Shown one piece after another: positions 9,201 through 15,957 of a stretch of 64,000 nucleotides of DNA. Every line of letters starts with the position of its first letter. Within the stretch, counting starts at the first letter, position 1. The notes under the pieces were generated by a model. That model did no database searches and had not been told where the DNA came from. It worked only from the letters and a program-made list of their open reading frames with translations. The position numbers and the translations under genes were made by a program. The DNA is from JBBDYH01 sp040901795. Lineage in GTDB: Bacteria; Planctomycetota; Planctomycetia; Pirellulales; JALHPA01. The stretch spans positions 21,406 through 85,405 of the forward strand of contig JBBDYH010000122.1 in the NCBI GenBank assembly GCA_040901795.1, given 5' to 3'.

Positions 9201-9875
9201 GGTTCGGGGCAGAGCTTCACGGTCACACGGCAAAGGATCGACGGCTTCGACGGCGACATCCGCGTCGATGTCGGCGGCGCACTGCCGCCCGGTTTTCGCG
9301 TCACGACGCCGATCGTGATTGAAGCGGGCCACCGTACGGCGACGGGGACGATCTTCGCCGCGGCCGACGCCCAGAAGCCCACCGACGAAGTGGCGTCCAA
9401 CTCTAAACTGACCGCTACGGCCGTGATCGACGGTAAAACGGTGACGAAGGAGATTGGCTCGCTCGGCAAGATCGCGCTGCGCGACAAGCCGCGAGTCTCG
9501 GTCGAGTTCTTCCCTGAAGAGCAGCCCGCGGGTCGCGCTCCGCCGCACCCAACAAGCTCGGCGGGTCTGCCGCAGATCACGATGGCGCCAGGTACGACGG
9601 TCACCGCGCGGCTGAAGATCACGCGGAACGGCCACAAAGGGGCGGTGACGCTCGAAGTGCTCAACCTGCCGCATGGAGTGATCGTGGACAACCTCGGCCT
9701 CAATGGCCTGTTGATTACGCCTAATGAGAACGAGCGGCAGATCTTCATCACGGCGGCGCGGTGGGTGGGCGAGACCGACCGCATGATTCACGCCGTGGCC
9801 CGTGTGGCCGAAAACGCCACGAGTGCGCCGGTGATGTTTCATATCCGCAAGCCGGGAGCGGTGGCAAAGAGGTGA
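6219..9875 (+). CDS. Planctomycete cytochrome c - WD40 - PPC-domain surface protein
   Basis: A protein of about 1218 residues. A signal peptide ends at ALAEET. It is followed by a PSCyt1 cytochrome domain with haem motif CVACH. Then come WD40 repeats with clear units such as LRGHKDIVYALAVSPNGKLL, ATGSYDQTIKLWD, LTGHNGAVFGLAFHKNGRVL and VAFSPDGRFVAAGGVDNRIR. An IPT/Ig-like segment follows (SPRGIERGKPAELRLTGKNL), then two or more PPC domains (GEIDRYGFHGKAGQ; LDVDHYRFTAKKGEQW). It is probably anchored or secreted in the periplasm. It follows the DUF1549/DUF1553 gene by about 100 nt on the same strand, so co-expression is likely. The frame is open from 6189; ATG codons at 6189, 6219 and 6225 all lack a strong ribosome-binding site, so the start is uncertain. 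Confidence 0.9.
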   Translation: MFMHSVPHLRSFAIHSRLISSASLITALLLGMPVALAEETSGPDYSKQIVPIFNKYCVACHAADAPEGDFVLDSYDALLKGGKRGVAISAGQPDQSRLIRMLTGEAKPIMPPDDGESERPKPEEIELLKQWVAAGAKGPTGKAPDPTVLVTPSIKPTAEVRRAITAVSYSPQGDLIAVGRYRTVELLASGTRAVRQSIPQRGAVNELAFTQDGTRLIAASGETGLVGEVTIWNIAERKRTHTLRGHKDIVYALAVSPNGKLLATGSYDQTIKLWDLDSGSELKTLTGHNGAVFGLAFHKNGRVLASASGDRTVKLWDIERGVRLDTFGQPTLDQYTVAFSPDGRFVAAGGVDNRIRVWKLSDTVAEGTNEIVVARFAHEQPIVKLSYSPDGQTIVTAAEDRKVKLWQADKVAERQLLEPQPDVAAAVAFSPDNKIIVVGRLDGSLVVYNTADGAVVAPTPLAEPELAALSPRGIERGKPAELRLTGKNLGEVTKVTFADERLSAKLTNASANGDEATIELTAAVDLPRGAYDVSVENAAGRSAKLKLYVDDIPQVAEASLQSSTAVQQELHLPASVWGSLAKAGEIDRYGFHGKAGQTVVAELASRSIGGKGNAVLALYDADQNLLASNNDFDGQSDPLVAYTLPADGRYSLQVNELTMLGGKDFDYRLSIGEFPYVVACYPLSVPADRESHVELIGHNLPPKSRVAVKGGAAGEVAVPIDIDKYRGARDLKVLIASAPEGLESEPNDRPADATTIAAPGGANGRIEGHAAEQALDVDHYRFTAKKGEQWIIETAARRRGSPVDTRIDVLTTDGQPIERLLLQAVRDSYIDFRTINSTQTGVRLKNWEEMELNEFVYFAGEVSRLFRAPQGPDSDSLLYESTPGVRRTYFDTSATTHANYDPAYIVESHAPGAKLAFNGLPVFPLYYSNDDASDREIGTDSRVTFTAPADGTYLVRVTDTAGRGGERYVYRLSIRQPRPDFMVRIDGENPKAPAGSGQSFTVTRQRIDGFDGDIRVDVGGALPPGFRVTTPIVIEAGHRTATGTIFAAADAQKPTDEVASNSKLTATAVIDGKTVTKEIGSLGKIALRDKPRVSVEFFPEEQPAGRAPPHPTSSAGLPQITMAPGTTVTARLKITRNGHKGAVTLEVLNLPHGVIVDNLGLNGLLITPNENERQIFITAARWVGETDRMIHAVARVAENATSAPVMFHIRKPGAVAKR

Positions 9876-9900
9876 GGATACAATAGAATTCTTCGTGGAG

Positions 9901-9914
9901 TTGCCAATTGGCAA
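9901..9914. promoter_or_regulatory. Perfect 14-bp palindrome upstream of the MazEF-like operon (possible operator)
   Basis: TTGCCAATTGGCAA is a perfect palindrome ending 35 nt before the antitoxin ATG at 9950, next to a TACAAT hexamer at 9879-9884. Type II antitoxins commonly repress their own operon through such sites. The operator role is inferred. Confidence 0.45.
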
Positions 9915-9949
9915 CGGCTCGCGGTCTGCAATGCAGAGGGAGAGATGTG

Positions 9950-10186
9950 ATGACGCTTCGCGAACAGGTTGAGAACGAGCTTGATGGATTGACTGAGATG
10001 GAGTTGCGATACGTCGCTGATTACGTTGCGCATCTTAAGGGTCAGGGCGGACCAATACCCGAGTCAATGGCCGATGAAATGATGTTGCGCGCGCTGTATG
10101 CTGAATCTACAGACGAGGATCGTTCGCTCGCGGAAGCTGGAATGAGCGATTACAGCGACGGCTTGGCTCATGAGGACCAGCAATGA
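9950..10186 (+). CDS. Antitoxin-like partner of MazF
   Basis: A 78-residue acidic protein directly before a MazF gene. The N-terminus (LREQVENELDGLTEMELRYV, ADYVAHLKG) resembles the helical head of small antitoxins. The C-terminus is acidic and probably disordered (SLAEAGMSDYSDGLAHEDQQ), as expected for a tail that wraps and blocks MazF. I chose the ATG at 9950, which has GAGGGAGAG just upstream, over an in-frame ATG at 9908 whose extension covers a palindrome. The stop overlaps the toxin ATG (ATGA at 10183-10186). It is not an obvious AbrB-type MazE, so the DNA-binding mode is uncertain. Confidence 0.8.
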   Translation: MTLREQVENELDGLTEMELRYVADYVAHLKGQGGPIPESMADEMMLRALYAESTDEDRSLAEAGMSDYSDGLAHEDQQ

Positions 10187-10527
10187 CCGTGCTGCGCGGA
10201 GAGGTTTGGCTTGCGGACCTGAATCCTACGCGCGGGTCGGAACAAGCGGGAATGCGTCCGGTGCTAATCTTGCAGAACGACGCAATCAACAGGTACACAA
10301 CAACCGTATTGGCAGCTCCGTTTACCACTAATATTCGCCGCGCCTCTTTACCCTCGTGCTTATCTGTTGCGAAAGGCGAGGGAGGACTTCTTAGCGAATC
10401 CATTTTGCTTTGCCATCAGCTACGGGTGTTAGACAAGACTCGGCTTCGCCACCGCTTAGGCGGGATCAGCGCAACAACATTGACTGCCGTGGAGAACTGT
10501 CTCAAGTTCACTCTAAAAATGCCTTGA
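10183..10527 (+). CDS. mazF: MazF/PemK family endoribonuclease toxin
   Basis: A 114-residue MazF/PemK-family toxin, a sequence-specific mRNA interferase. Family features are RGEVWLADLNPTRGSEQAGM (residues 5-24), the PVLILQNDAINRYTTTVL strand pair and LAAPFTTNIRR, then a conserved LLSESILLCHQLRVLDKTRL block. Length is normal. It is translationally coupled to the upstream antitoxin by a 4-nt overlap. Cleavage specificity cannot be read from sequence. Base composition is somewhat lower in GC than the neighbours, as often seen for toxin-antitoxin cassettes. Confidence 0.9.
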   Translation: MTVLRGEVWLADLNPTRGSEQAGMRPVLILQNDAINRYTTTVLAAPFTTNIRRASLPSCLSVAKGEGGLLSESILLCHQLRVLDKTRLRHRLGGISATTLTAVENCLKFTLKMP

Positions 10528-10551
10528 ATTTAAAGTGCAAGCCAGGCAACA

Positions 10552-10782
10552 ATGTTGAACGAGCATGAACGGGTAATCCTGAAAACCTCATTGCCAGACG
10601 AAGGCCTCGAGGCCGGTGATGTAGGCACAGTGGTGCATGTCTACGGCGACGGCAAAGCGTACGAAGTTGAGTTCGTTGCGCTCGACGGCCATACCACCGC
10701 GGTGGCGACTGTGGAAACGCATCAGGTTCGCCCGGTTACGCCAAACGATATGACGCATGCGCGCGAAGTACATGTCGGTTAG
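10552..10782 (+). CDS. DUF4926 domain small protein
   Basis: A 76-residue protein matching the DUF4926 pattern: ERVILKTSLPDEGLEAGDVG, TVVHVYGDGKAYEVEFVALD, then VETHQVRPV. Proteins of this family are small beta-rich proteins of unknown function, often found beside toxin-antitoxin-like genes. It starts 24 nt after mazF on the same strand, so it may be a third gene of that operon. The ATG at 10552 has only a weak upstream purine run. Confidence 0.8.
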   Translation: MLNEHERVILKTSLPDEGLEAGDVGTVVHVYGDGKAYEVEFVALDGHTTAVATVETHQVRPVTPNDMTHAREVHVG

Positions 10783-10824
10783 CAGAAACAAGCAAGACAA
10801 ACGCTGATCAACAAGGAGCCTTTC

Positions 10825-11745
10825 GTGACATTTTCTCGCTTACTCCCTACCGTCGCCTGTTTAATCATCGCCCTTTTGAATGTTGCTTGTTGGTCCGCCG
10901 GTTCCACGGTCGCGCAGGAGCAGGCCGCACAAGCCAAACCCGACAAACCGGTGAGGATGTTGTTTGTCACCCAGAGCGGCGGATTTCGGCACGGCTCGGT
11001 CACACGGAAGGGGGACAAGCTGGCGCCGGCGGAAGAGGCGATGACACAATTGGGACTCAAGAGCAACCTGTTCCGAGTGGATTGCACTCAGGACGTGGTG
11101 CAGGATTTTACCAAGGACAACCTACAGAACTACGACATCGTGATGTTCTACACGACCGGCGACCGGAAACAATTACCGATCGCCGCAGAGGCATTGCAGT
11201 ATTTCCTCAACGACTGGCTCAAGCAAAAGGGACATGGCTTTATCGGTGCACATTCGGCCGCCGATACCTATGCCGACTACGAGCCGTATTGGGATATGCT
11301 GGGCGGCTCATTCAACGGCCATCCTTGGGGCTCGGGCGAACGAGTGACCGTGACGGTCCACGACACCGAGCATCCGATCAGCAAACCGTGGGGATCGGAG
11401 TTTGAGATCCAGGACGAGATCTACCGCTTTAAGAACTGGCAGCCCGAGAAGGTTCGCGTCCTGATGAGCCTGAATATGGCGAAGACCCGTCGCAAGGAGC
11501 CGTACCACGTGCCGATCGCCTGGTGCAAGGAATACGGCGACGGCAAGATGTTCCACATGAGCCTGGGGCACAACGAGCATGTCTGGGAGAACGATCGCTA
11601 CCTGCAGTCGATGCTCGGCGGCATCAAGTGGATCCTTGGCATGGAAAAGGGAGACGCCACGCCGAATCCCGAGCTTTCGAAGGCCGAAGAGGCGAAAGCC
11701 AAGGCGGTTGTAGCGGCGACCAAGACGGGCAGCGACTCACAGTAA
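10825..11745 (+). CDS. ThuA-domain (trehalose-utilisation-like) exported protein
   Basis: A 306-residue protein starting with GTG at 10825, supported by AAGGAG 6 nt upstream. Residues 1-35 form a signal peptide (with VACWSAGSTVAQE; a lipoprotein cleavage at the Cys is possible). The rest is a ThuA domain with a glutamine-amidotransferase-like fold: VRMLFVTQSGGFRHGS, NYDIVMFYTTGDRK, HGFIGAHSAADTYADYEPYW, GGSFNGHPWG and MFHMSLGHNEHVWEND. ThuA-like proteins are abundant in Planctomycetes and are linked to carbohydrate utilisation, but the reaction is not established. The C-terminal 30 residues are a charged Ala/Lys tail. Confidence 0.9.
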   Translation: MTFSRLLPTVACLIIALLNVACWSAGSTVAQEQAAQAKPDKPVRMLFVTQSGGFRHGSVTRKGDKLAPAEEAMTQLGLKSNLFRVDCTQDVVQDFTKDNLQNYDIVMFYTTGDRKQLPIAAEALQYFLNDWLKQKGHGFIGAHSAADTYADYEPYWDMLGGSFNGHPWGSGERVTVTVHDTEHPISKPWGSEFEIQDEIYRFKNWQPEKVRVLMSLNMAKTRRKEPYHVPIAWCKEYGDGKMFHMSLGHNEHVWENDRYLQSMLGGIKWILGMEKGDATPNPELSKAEEAKAKAVVAATKTGSDSQ

Positions 11746-11747
11746 CG

Positions 11748-11785
11748 TCGACCTTGGACGTTGGACGCCGGACCTTGGACGTTTA
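11748..11785. repeat. ACCTTGGACGTTGGACG short repeats
   Basis: Overlapping units of ACCTTGGACGTTGGACG and GGACCTTGGACGTTT lie between the convergent ThuA gene and the small minus-strand gene at 11783-12052. Confidence 0.55.
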
Positions 11786-12052
11786 CGGACAGCACGGGTT
11801 GCAAACCGGCTGGCAGATCACGGGCTGGCAGACGGTTTGCGATTGTACGTAGGTCGTCGGTTGCACGTAGGTCGGTTGAACGACTTGCGCTTGGACGGGG
11901 GCTTGCTGCACGACCGCCGGTGCTTGGTAAACCGGAGGGGTGGAGTATGCCGGCGGCGCATAGGCTGTGCCATAAGTGCTGGGTTTGAAGCAGCAGCAGC
12001 CGCTCGTCCCAGCGACCATCAAACCGGCGGCGAACAAGCGCGAGAATCTCAT
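11783..12052 (-). CDS. Small exported Pro/Gln/Val-rich protein, possible lipoprotein
   Basis: An 89-residue protein with start ATG at 12052, supported by GAGGA 5 nt upstream. The N-terminus is basic and hydrophobic (MRFSRLFAAGLMVAGTSG) and is followed by three cysteines (CCCF), which looks like a signal peptide or a degenerate lipobox. The remainder is low complexity: PPVYQAPAVVQQAPVQAQVV and TYVQPTTYVQ, ending in a Cys/Pro-rich tail (CQPVICQPVCNPCCP). Proteins with this look are common, unassigned outer-envelope proteins in Planctomycetes. The frame is open upstream to 12151, but the ribosome-binding site and signal peptide favour the later start. Confidence 0.55.
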   Translation of the reverse strand: MRFSRLFAAGLMVAGTSGCCCFKPSTYGTAYAPPAYSTPPVYQAPAVVQQAPVQAQVVQPTYVQPTTYVQSQTVCQPVICQPVCNPCCP

Positions 12053-12221
12053 CGCAGTCCTCGTGTGGTTAGGCCCCTGGCACTGCTGGCAGGCGCGCAT
12101 CATCGGCGCACAGAGCCACCCAGCGCGCGGCAACCGTACGGGAAACCGCATCTAAGCGTCAAGGGCAATCGGCAAGGCGGCATCATTTCGGACATTTAGC
12201 GGGCGGACTACAATATCCGTC

Positions 12222-13214
12222 ATGGCCGCCAATCTGACGCCGCAGTATCTCAAGGCCGAAGAGGAATACCGCCGCGCGCAGACCCCGGCGGACGAGCTGC
12301 GCTCGCTCGAGGTCATGTACCGCGAAATCCCGAAGCACAAGGCTTCGGAAAAGCTGCAGGCCGAGCTCAAGCAGAAGATCAGCCGCGTCAAGAAGGAGCT
12401 GGAGGCGGAGCGCAGGGCCCCGAAGGCCGCACATGGGGTGCGGATTCCGCGGCAGGGGGCCGGCACCGCGGTCCTGATCGGCGGACCCAACAGCGGCAAG
12501 AGCCAGCTTTTGGCCAGTCTGACACGGGCCCAGCCGGAAATCGCGCCGTATCCGTTCACGACGCGGCAGCCGTTGCCCGGCATGATGCCCTGGGAAGACG
12601 TGATGGTGCAGCTCGTCGATACGCCGCCGATCACCAAGGATTTCATGGAGCCGTATTTGCAGGGGATGATCCGGGCTGCCGACGCAGTCGTATTACTCGT
12701 CGACTTGGGCAGCGACGATGGGCTTGAACAGCTCCAGGAATTGCTCGATCGCTTGAACGAAACCAAGACGCGGCTTGACAAACGGTCGCACCTCGACGAG
12801 AGCGACATCGGCCGCTCGTACACGCAGACGTTGTTTGCGCCTAACAAGATCGATCTGGTCGAGGCTGGCGACCGATTGCAGCTTTTGCACGAACTTTGTC
12901 CGCTCGACTTTCCCGAATACGTCATTTCCGCTCAGCACGGCCAGGGCCTCGAAGACTTGAAGAACGCAATCTACCGCGCGCTGGGAGTAATTCGCGTCTA
13001 TACCAAGCTACCGACGCACAAACAGCCTGACTTCGACCGGCCGTTCACCGTCCGCGAGGGAGGCACCGTGCAGGAAGTGGCCGAACTCGTCCATAAGGAC
13101 GTTGCGGCGCAATTGAAGCACGCCCGCGTGTGGGGCCATGGCGTCCACGATGGAACCGTCGTCAAAGGGGACCATGTGTTGCACGATCGGGATATTGTGG
13201 AGTTGCACGCGTAA
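12222..13214 (+). CDS. TGS-domain GTPase of the Obg/DRG type
   Basis: A 330-residue P-loop GTPase. Residues 1-70 are a charged helical region. G1 is GGPNSGKS at 87-94 and the following PYPFTTRQPLPGMM matches the G2 region of Obg-like GTPases. G3 is DTPP (133-136), unusual next to the DxPG of most relatives, and G4 is NKID in LFAPNKIDLV. Residues 255-330 are a TGS domain (TKLPTHKQPDFDRPFTVREG, VKGDHVLHDRDIVELH). It resembles archaeal and eukaryotic DRG proteins more than bacterial Obg in domain order. It probably acts in translation or ribosome-linked regulation, by analogy. The gene stands alone between a minus-strand gene and a repeat element. Confidence 0.88.
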   Translation: MAANLTPQYLKAEEEYRRAQTPADELRSLEVMYREIPKHKASEKLQAELKQKISRVKKELEAERRAPKAAHGVRIPRQGAGTAVLIGGPNSGKSQLLASLTRAQPEIAPYPFTTRQPLPGMMPWEDVMVQLVDTPPITKDFMEPYLQGMIRAADAVVLLVDLGSDDGLEQLQELLDRLNETKTRLDKRSHLDESDIGRSYTQTLFAPNKIDLVEAGDRLQLLHELCPLDFPEYVISAQHGQGLEDLKNAIYRALGVIRVYTKLPTHKQPDFDRPFTVREGGTVQEVAELVHKDVAAQLKHARVWGHGVHDGTVVKGDHVLHDRDIVELHA

Positions 13215-13215
13215 G

Positions 13216-13385
13216 AGGGTTCAGGGTTTGGAGTTCAGGGTTCAGAATTTGTCAGCTGCGCGAAAGCGAGGTTTTGAATTGGCTGTCAGCGATCGGCTAT
13301 CAGCTTGTCTTTTCAATACGTAAGCTAACGGCTGATCGCTGAACGCTGACAGCGACGCATGCTGAATCCTGAACCCTGAACCCTT
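13216..13385. repeat. Palindromic element with TTCAGGG / CCCTGAA ends
   Basis: The left end carries inverted copies of the heptamer (TTCAGGG) and the right end direct copies (CCCTGAA). Inside, GCTGTCAGCGATCGGCTATC pairs with sequences around GGCTGATCGCTGAACGCTGA. The whole fills the gap between the GTPase and PolX genes. A longer relative lies at 63848-64000. Confidence 0.75.
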
Positions 13386-13389
13386 AGAT

Positions 13390-15153
13390 ATGACCAACGC
13401 CGAACTTTCCGCTGTCTTTGAGCAGGTGGCCGACCTGTTGGAGTTCCAAGGGGCCAACGCGTTCCGCGTGCGCGCGTATCGCAATGCGGCCAATGCGATT
13501 CGCATGCTGCCTGAGCAGGCGGCGCGCATCGCCGCCGATCCGGATCGCAAGCTGACCGACATCGCCGGCATCGGCAAGGACCTGGCCAACTCGATCCTGA
13601 CGCTCTTGGCCACGCGGCGGCTCCCGTTGCTCGAAGAGCTCCAGGCCCAGATCCCGCATAGCGCCCTGGCGATGCTGCGTATCCCCGGTCTTGGTCCGAA
13701 GAAGGCGGCGACACTGTTCAACGAGCTGAAGATCGCCACGCTCGATCAACTGCGCGCCGCCTGTGAGGCTGGCGACGTACGCAAGCTGAAGGGATTCGGC
13801 GCGAAGACGGAAGAAACGATCATCGCCGGATTGCCCTTTGCCACCAGCGAAGAGCTGGTCCGGCTCTATTGGGCCGAGGCCGATGTCTTCGCCCAGCAGC
13901 TTCGCGACCACTTGCGTGCATGCCCGAGTATCAAGCAGCTCGAAATCGCCGGCAGCTACCGCCGCGGCAAGGAGACCGTCGGTGACCTCGATATCCTGGT
14001 CGAATCGGCCGATCCGACTGAAGTGACGAATCGACTGGCGGAGTTTCCGTCCATCGAGGCAGTGCTGGGCCGCGGCGACACGAAGATGTCGGTCCGCCTG
14101 GCGACCGGACTGCAAGTGGACCTGCGGATTGTCCCCCGCGAATCGTTCGGCGCGGCGCTCCAGTATTTCACCGGATCGAAGGAGCACAATGTCGTGCTCC
14201 GCGGCCTGGCCAAGGACCGCGGGTTGAGGATCAATGAGTATGGAGTGTTCCGCGTGCCAGCGGACGATGCATCAAATGAACAACCAACAGGGCCGCTGGC
14301 GGGGAAGTACGTCGCCGGCCGAACCGAGGAGGAAGTGTACGGCACTCTCGACTTACCGTTGTTTCCGCCGGAGTTGCGCGAGAACCGCTGGGAATTCGAG
14401 TGGGCTCGCGCCGGCAAACTGCCGCGGCTCATCGAGTTGGCCGACATGGTCGGCGACCTGCACATGCACACCACCGCCACCGACGGCAAACACACACTCG
14501 ATGAAATGGCCGCGGCGGCCCAAGAGCGGGGACTGCAGTACATCGCGATTACAGACCACTCGAAGCGCGTCAGCATGGCCAACGGCCTCGATGCAACCCG
14601 GCTTCGCTGGCAATGGGATGCGATCGACGAGCTGAACGCGAAGCTCAAGGGGTTTCGCGTGCTCAAGGGCGTCGAGGTTGACATCCTCGAGCAAGGCGGC
14701 CTTGATTTGCCTGACGATGTGCTGGCCGAAGCGGATTGGGTGATGGCCAGCATTCATTATGGCCAGAACCAACCCTCGGAGCAGATTACCCGGCGAATGC
14801 TGGGCGCGATCGAAAACCCTCACGTCACGGCGATCTCACACCCCACGGGTCGGATGATCAACAAGCGCAAACCGTACGACGTAGACCTGGAAGTGGTCTT
14901 CGACGCCGCGGTGAAGCACGGCAAGTTCATGGAGCTGAACGCGAACCCGCGCCGGCTCGACTTGAACGACGTCCACTGCGCCGCCGCCAAACGCCACGGC
15001 ATCCCGATCGTAATTTCCACGGATGCGCATAGCATCGGCAACCTGGACCTGATGCGCTACGGCATCCTGCAAGCCCGCCGCGCGGGTTTGACCAAGGGAG
15101 ACGTGGTCAATACGCGTGCGTGGGAGCAGGTGCGAGACATGTTGCGGAGGTAA
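13390..15153 (+). CDS. polX: DNA polymerase/3'-5' exonuclease PolX
   Basis: A 587-residue family X polymerase with a PHP domain, acting in base-excision and break repair. The N-terminus has helix-hairpin-helix segments (LTDIAGIGKDLANSILTLLA; LRIPGLGPKKAATLF). The polymerase core has GSYRRGKETVGDLDILVES with the catalytic Asp pair (DLD). The PHP phosphoesterase domain begins at about 355 with DLHMHTTATDGKHTLDEMA, and has ITDHSKR, GVEVDILEQG and STDAHS. Length is normal for bacterial PolX (about 570-590). The ATG at 13390 follows the palindromic element closely, with no strong ribosome-binding site. Confidence 0.95.
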   Translation: MTNAELSAVFEQVADLLEFQGANAFRVRAYRNAANAIRMLPEQAARIAADPDRKLTDIAGIGKDLANSILTLLATRRLPLLEELQAQIPHSALAMLRIPGLGPKKAATLFNELKIATLDQLRAACEAGDVRKLKGFGAKTEETIIAGLPFATSEELVRLYWAEADVFAQQLRDHLRACPSIKQLEIAGSYRRGKETVGDLDILVESADPTEVTNRLAEFPSIEAVLGRGDTKMSVRLATGLQVDLRIVPRESFGAALQYFTGSKEHNVVLRGLAKDRGLRINEYGVFRVPADDASNEQPTGPLAGKYVAGRTEEEVYGTLDLPLFPPELRENRWEFEWARAGKLPRLIELADMVGDLHMHTTATDGKHTLDEMAAAAQERGLQYIAITDHSKRVSMANGLDATRLRWQWDAIDELNAKLKGFRVLKGVEVDILEQGGLDLPDDVLAEADWVMASIHYGQNQPSEQITRRMLGAIENPHVTAISHPTGRMINKRKPYDVDLEVVFDAAVKHGKFMELNANPRRLDLNDVHCAAAKRHGIPIVISTDAHSIGNLDLMRYGILQARRAGLTKGDVVNTRAWEQVRDMLRR

Positions 15154-15158
15154 TTAGT

Positions 15159-15187
15159 TTGGAACTTTTCGTCGACCGTGCTAGTAT
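15159..15187 (+). promoter_or_regulatory. Sigma70-type promoter for the DUF433/DUF5615 pair
   Basis: TTGGAA (15159-15164), 17 bp, TAGTAT (15182-15187). The first gene starts 30 nt downstream. Confidence 0.5.
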
Positions 15188-15217
15188 TATGGTGAGCCGC
15201 CTTTCGGAGAAAGTATC

Positions 15218-15541
15218 ATGCTACCAGACAGTACGTATCTAGACCGGCATGCTGAAAACGACGTTCGCATTCGAGGAACGCGTGTTGGGATTGAACAGCT
15301 ATTATCGGCGTACAACGACGGTCTCACTGCTGACGAGCTTGCCTTTCAGTATCGAACGGTGACTCTCGAACAGGTACACGGGGTTATCGCTTATTACCTC
15401 GCCAACAAGGCAGCCGTCGACGAGTACTTGCGCTCGTGGGAGCACGAGTCGGAGGAGCGGCGAGCTGAGTGGGAGCGACAACCGAAGCCCGACGTCGTAC
15501 TCCGGCTTCGTAAGATTGCGGCCCAGCGCGCACTGAAGTAA
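15218..15541 (+). CDS. DUF433 antitoxin-like protein
   Basis: A 107-residue DUF433 protein. The hallmark segment is VRIRGTRVGIEQLLSAYNDG, followed by LTADELAFQYRTVTLEQVHG and a helix with YYLANKAAVDEYL. DUF433 is a small winged-helix-like domain usually paired with a DUF5615 PIN-like toxin, as here. The extended C-terminus (residues 65-107, Glu/Arg rich) is likely the toxin-binding part. GGAGAAAG lies just upstream of the ATG. The stop overlaps the next start (TAATG), which implies coupling. Confidence 0.85.
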   Translation: MLPDSTYLDRHAENDVRIRGTRVGIEQLLSAYNDGLTADELAFQYRTVTLEQVHGVIAYYLANKAAVDEYLRSWEHESEERRAEWERQPKPDVVLRLRKIAAQRALK

Positions 15542-15957
15542 TGGAATGCCGGCTTCTACTTGACGAGTGCGTCCCCTTCGCGCTCTCTCAAGGTCTTCGT
15601 CGACAATGCCCCAACAGGGATATATTGCAGGTGGGCGAACCGGATGCGCCGACTAAGGGAACTCTTGACCCCGATCTGTTGCTTTTCTGTGAAGCACAGA
15701 AACGGATGTTAGTTAGTGGCGATCGATCGACATTACATGAGCACATTAATCTGCATCGCGCGGCCGGAAATAATTCTTACGGCGTCGCCTTAATCAGTCG
15801 CGGCTACACTTTCGCACGTATCGTTGAAGACTTGGTGTTGATCTTGGAGTGCAGCTCTGCCGACGAATGGGTCAACGATTTGGTGTACTTGCCTTCGCTG
15901 GCGCGCGGTTCACAAGCCACGGTCTACGCCGCGCCGCTCTCGATAAACCGCTCGTAG
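15541..15957 (+). CDS. DUF5615 PIN-like toxin
   Basis: A 138-residue protein of the DUF5615 (Mut7-C/PIN-like) family. The start CRLLLDECVPFALSQGLRR carries the family Asp-Glu pair. GTLDPDLLLFCEAQKRMLVS followed by GDRSTLHEH carries the second acidic site. Such proteins are putative ribonuclease toxins paired with DUF433 antitoxins. The gene runs 34 nt into the 3' end of the convergent ABC exporter gene, so one of the two C-termini has probably been extended. Confidence 0.82.
   Translation: MECRLLLDECVPFALSQGLRRQCPNRDILQVGEPDAPTKGTLDPDLLLFCEAQKRMLVSGDRSTLHEHINLHRAAGNNSYGVALISRGYTFARIVEDLVLILECSSADEWVNDLVYLPSLARGSQATVYAAPLSINRS

Noticed and set aside
8859..9914. 351-codon minus-strand frame opposite the WD40/PPC protein
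   Set aside because: Antisense shadow, His/Arg-rich, no recognisable domain.
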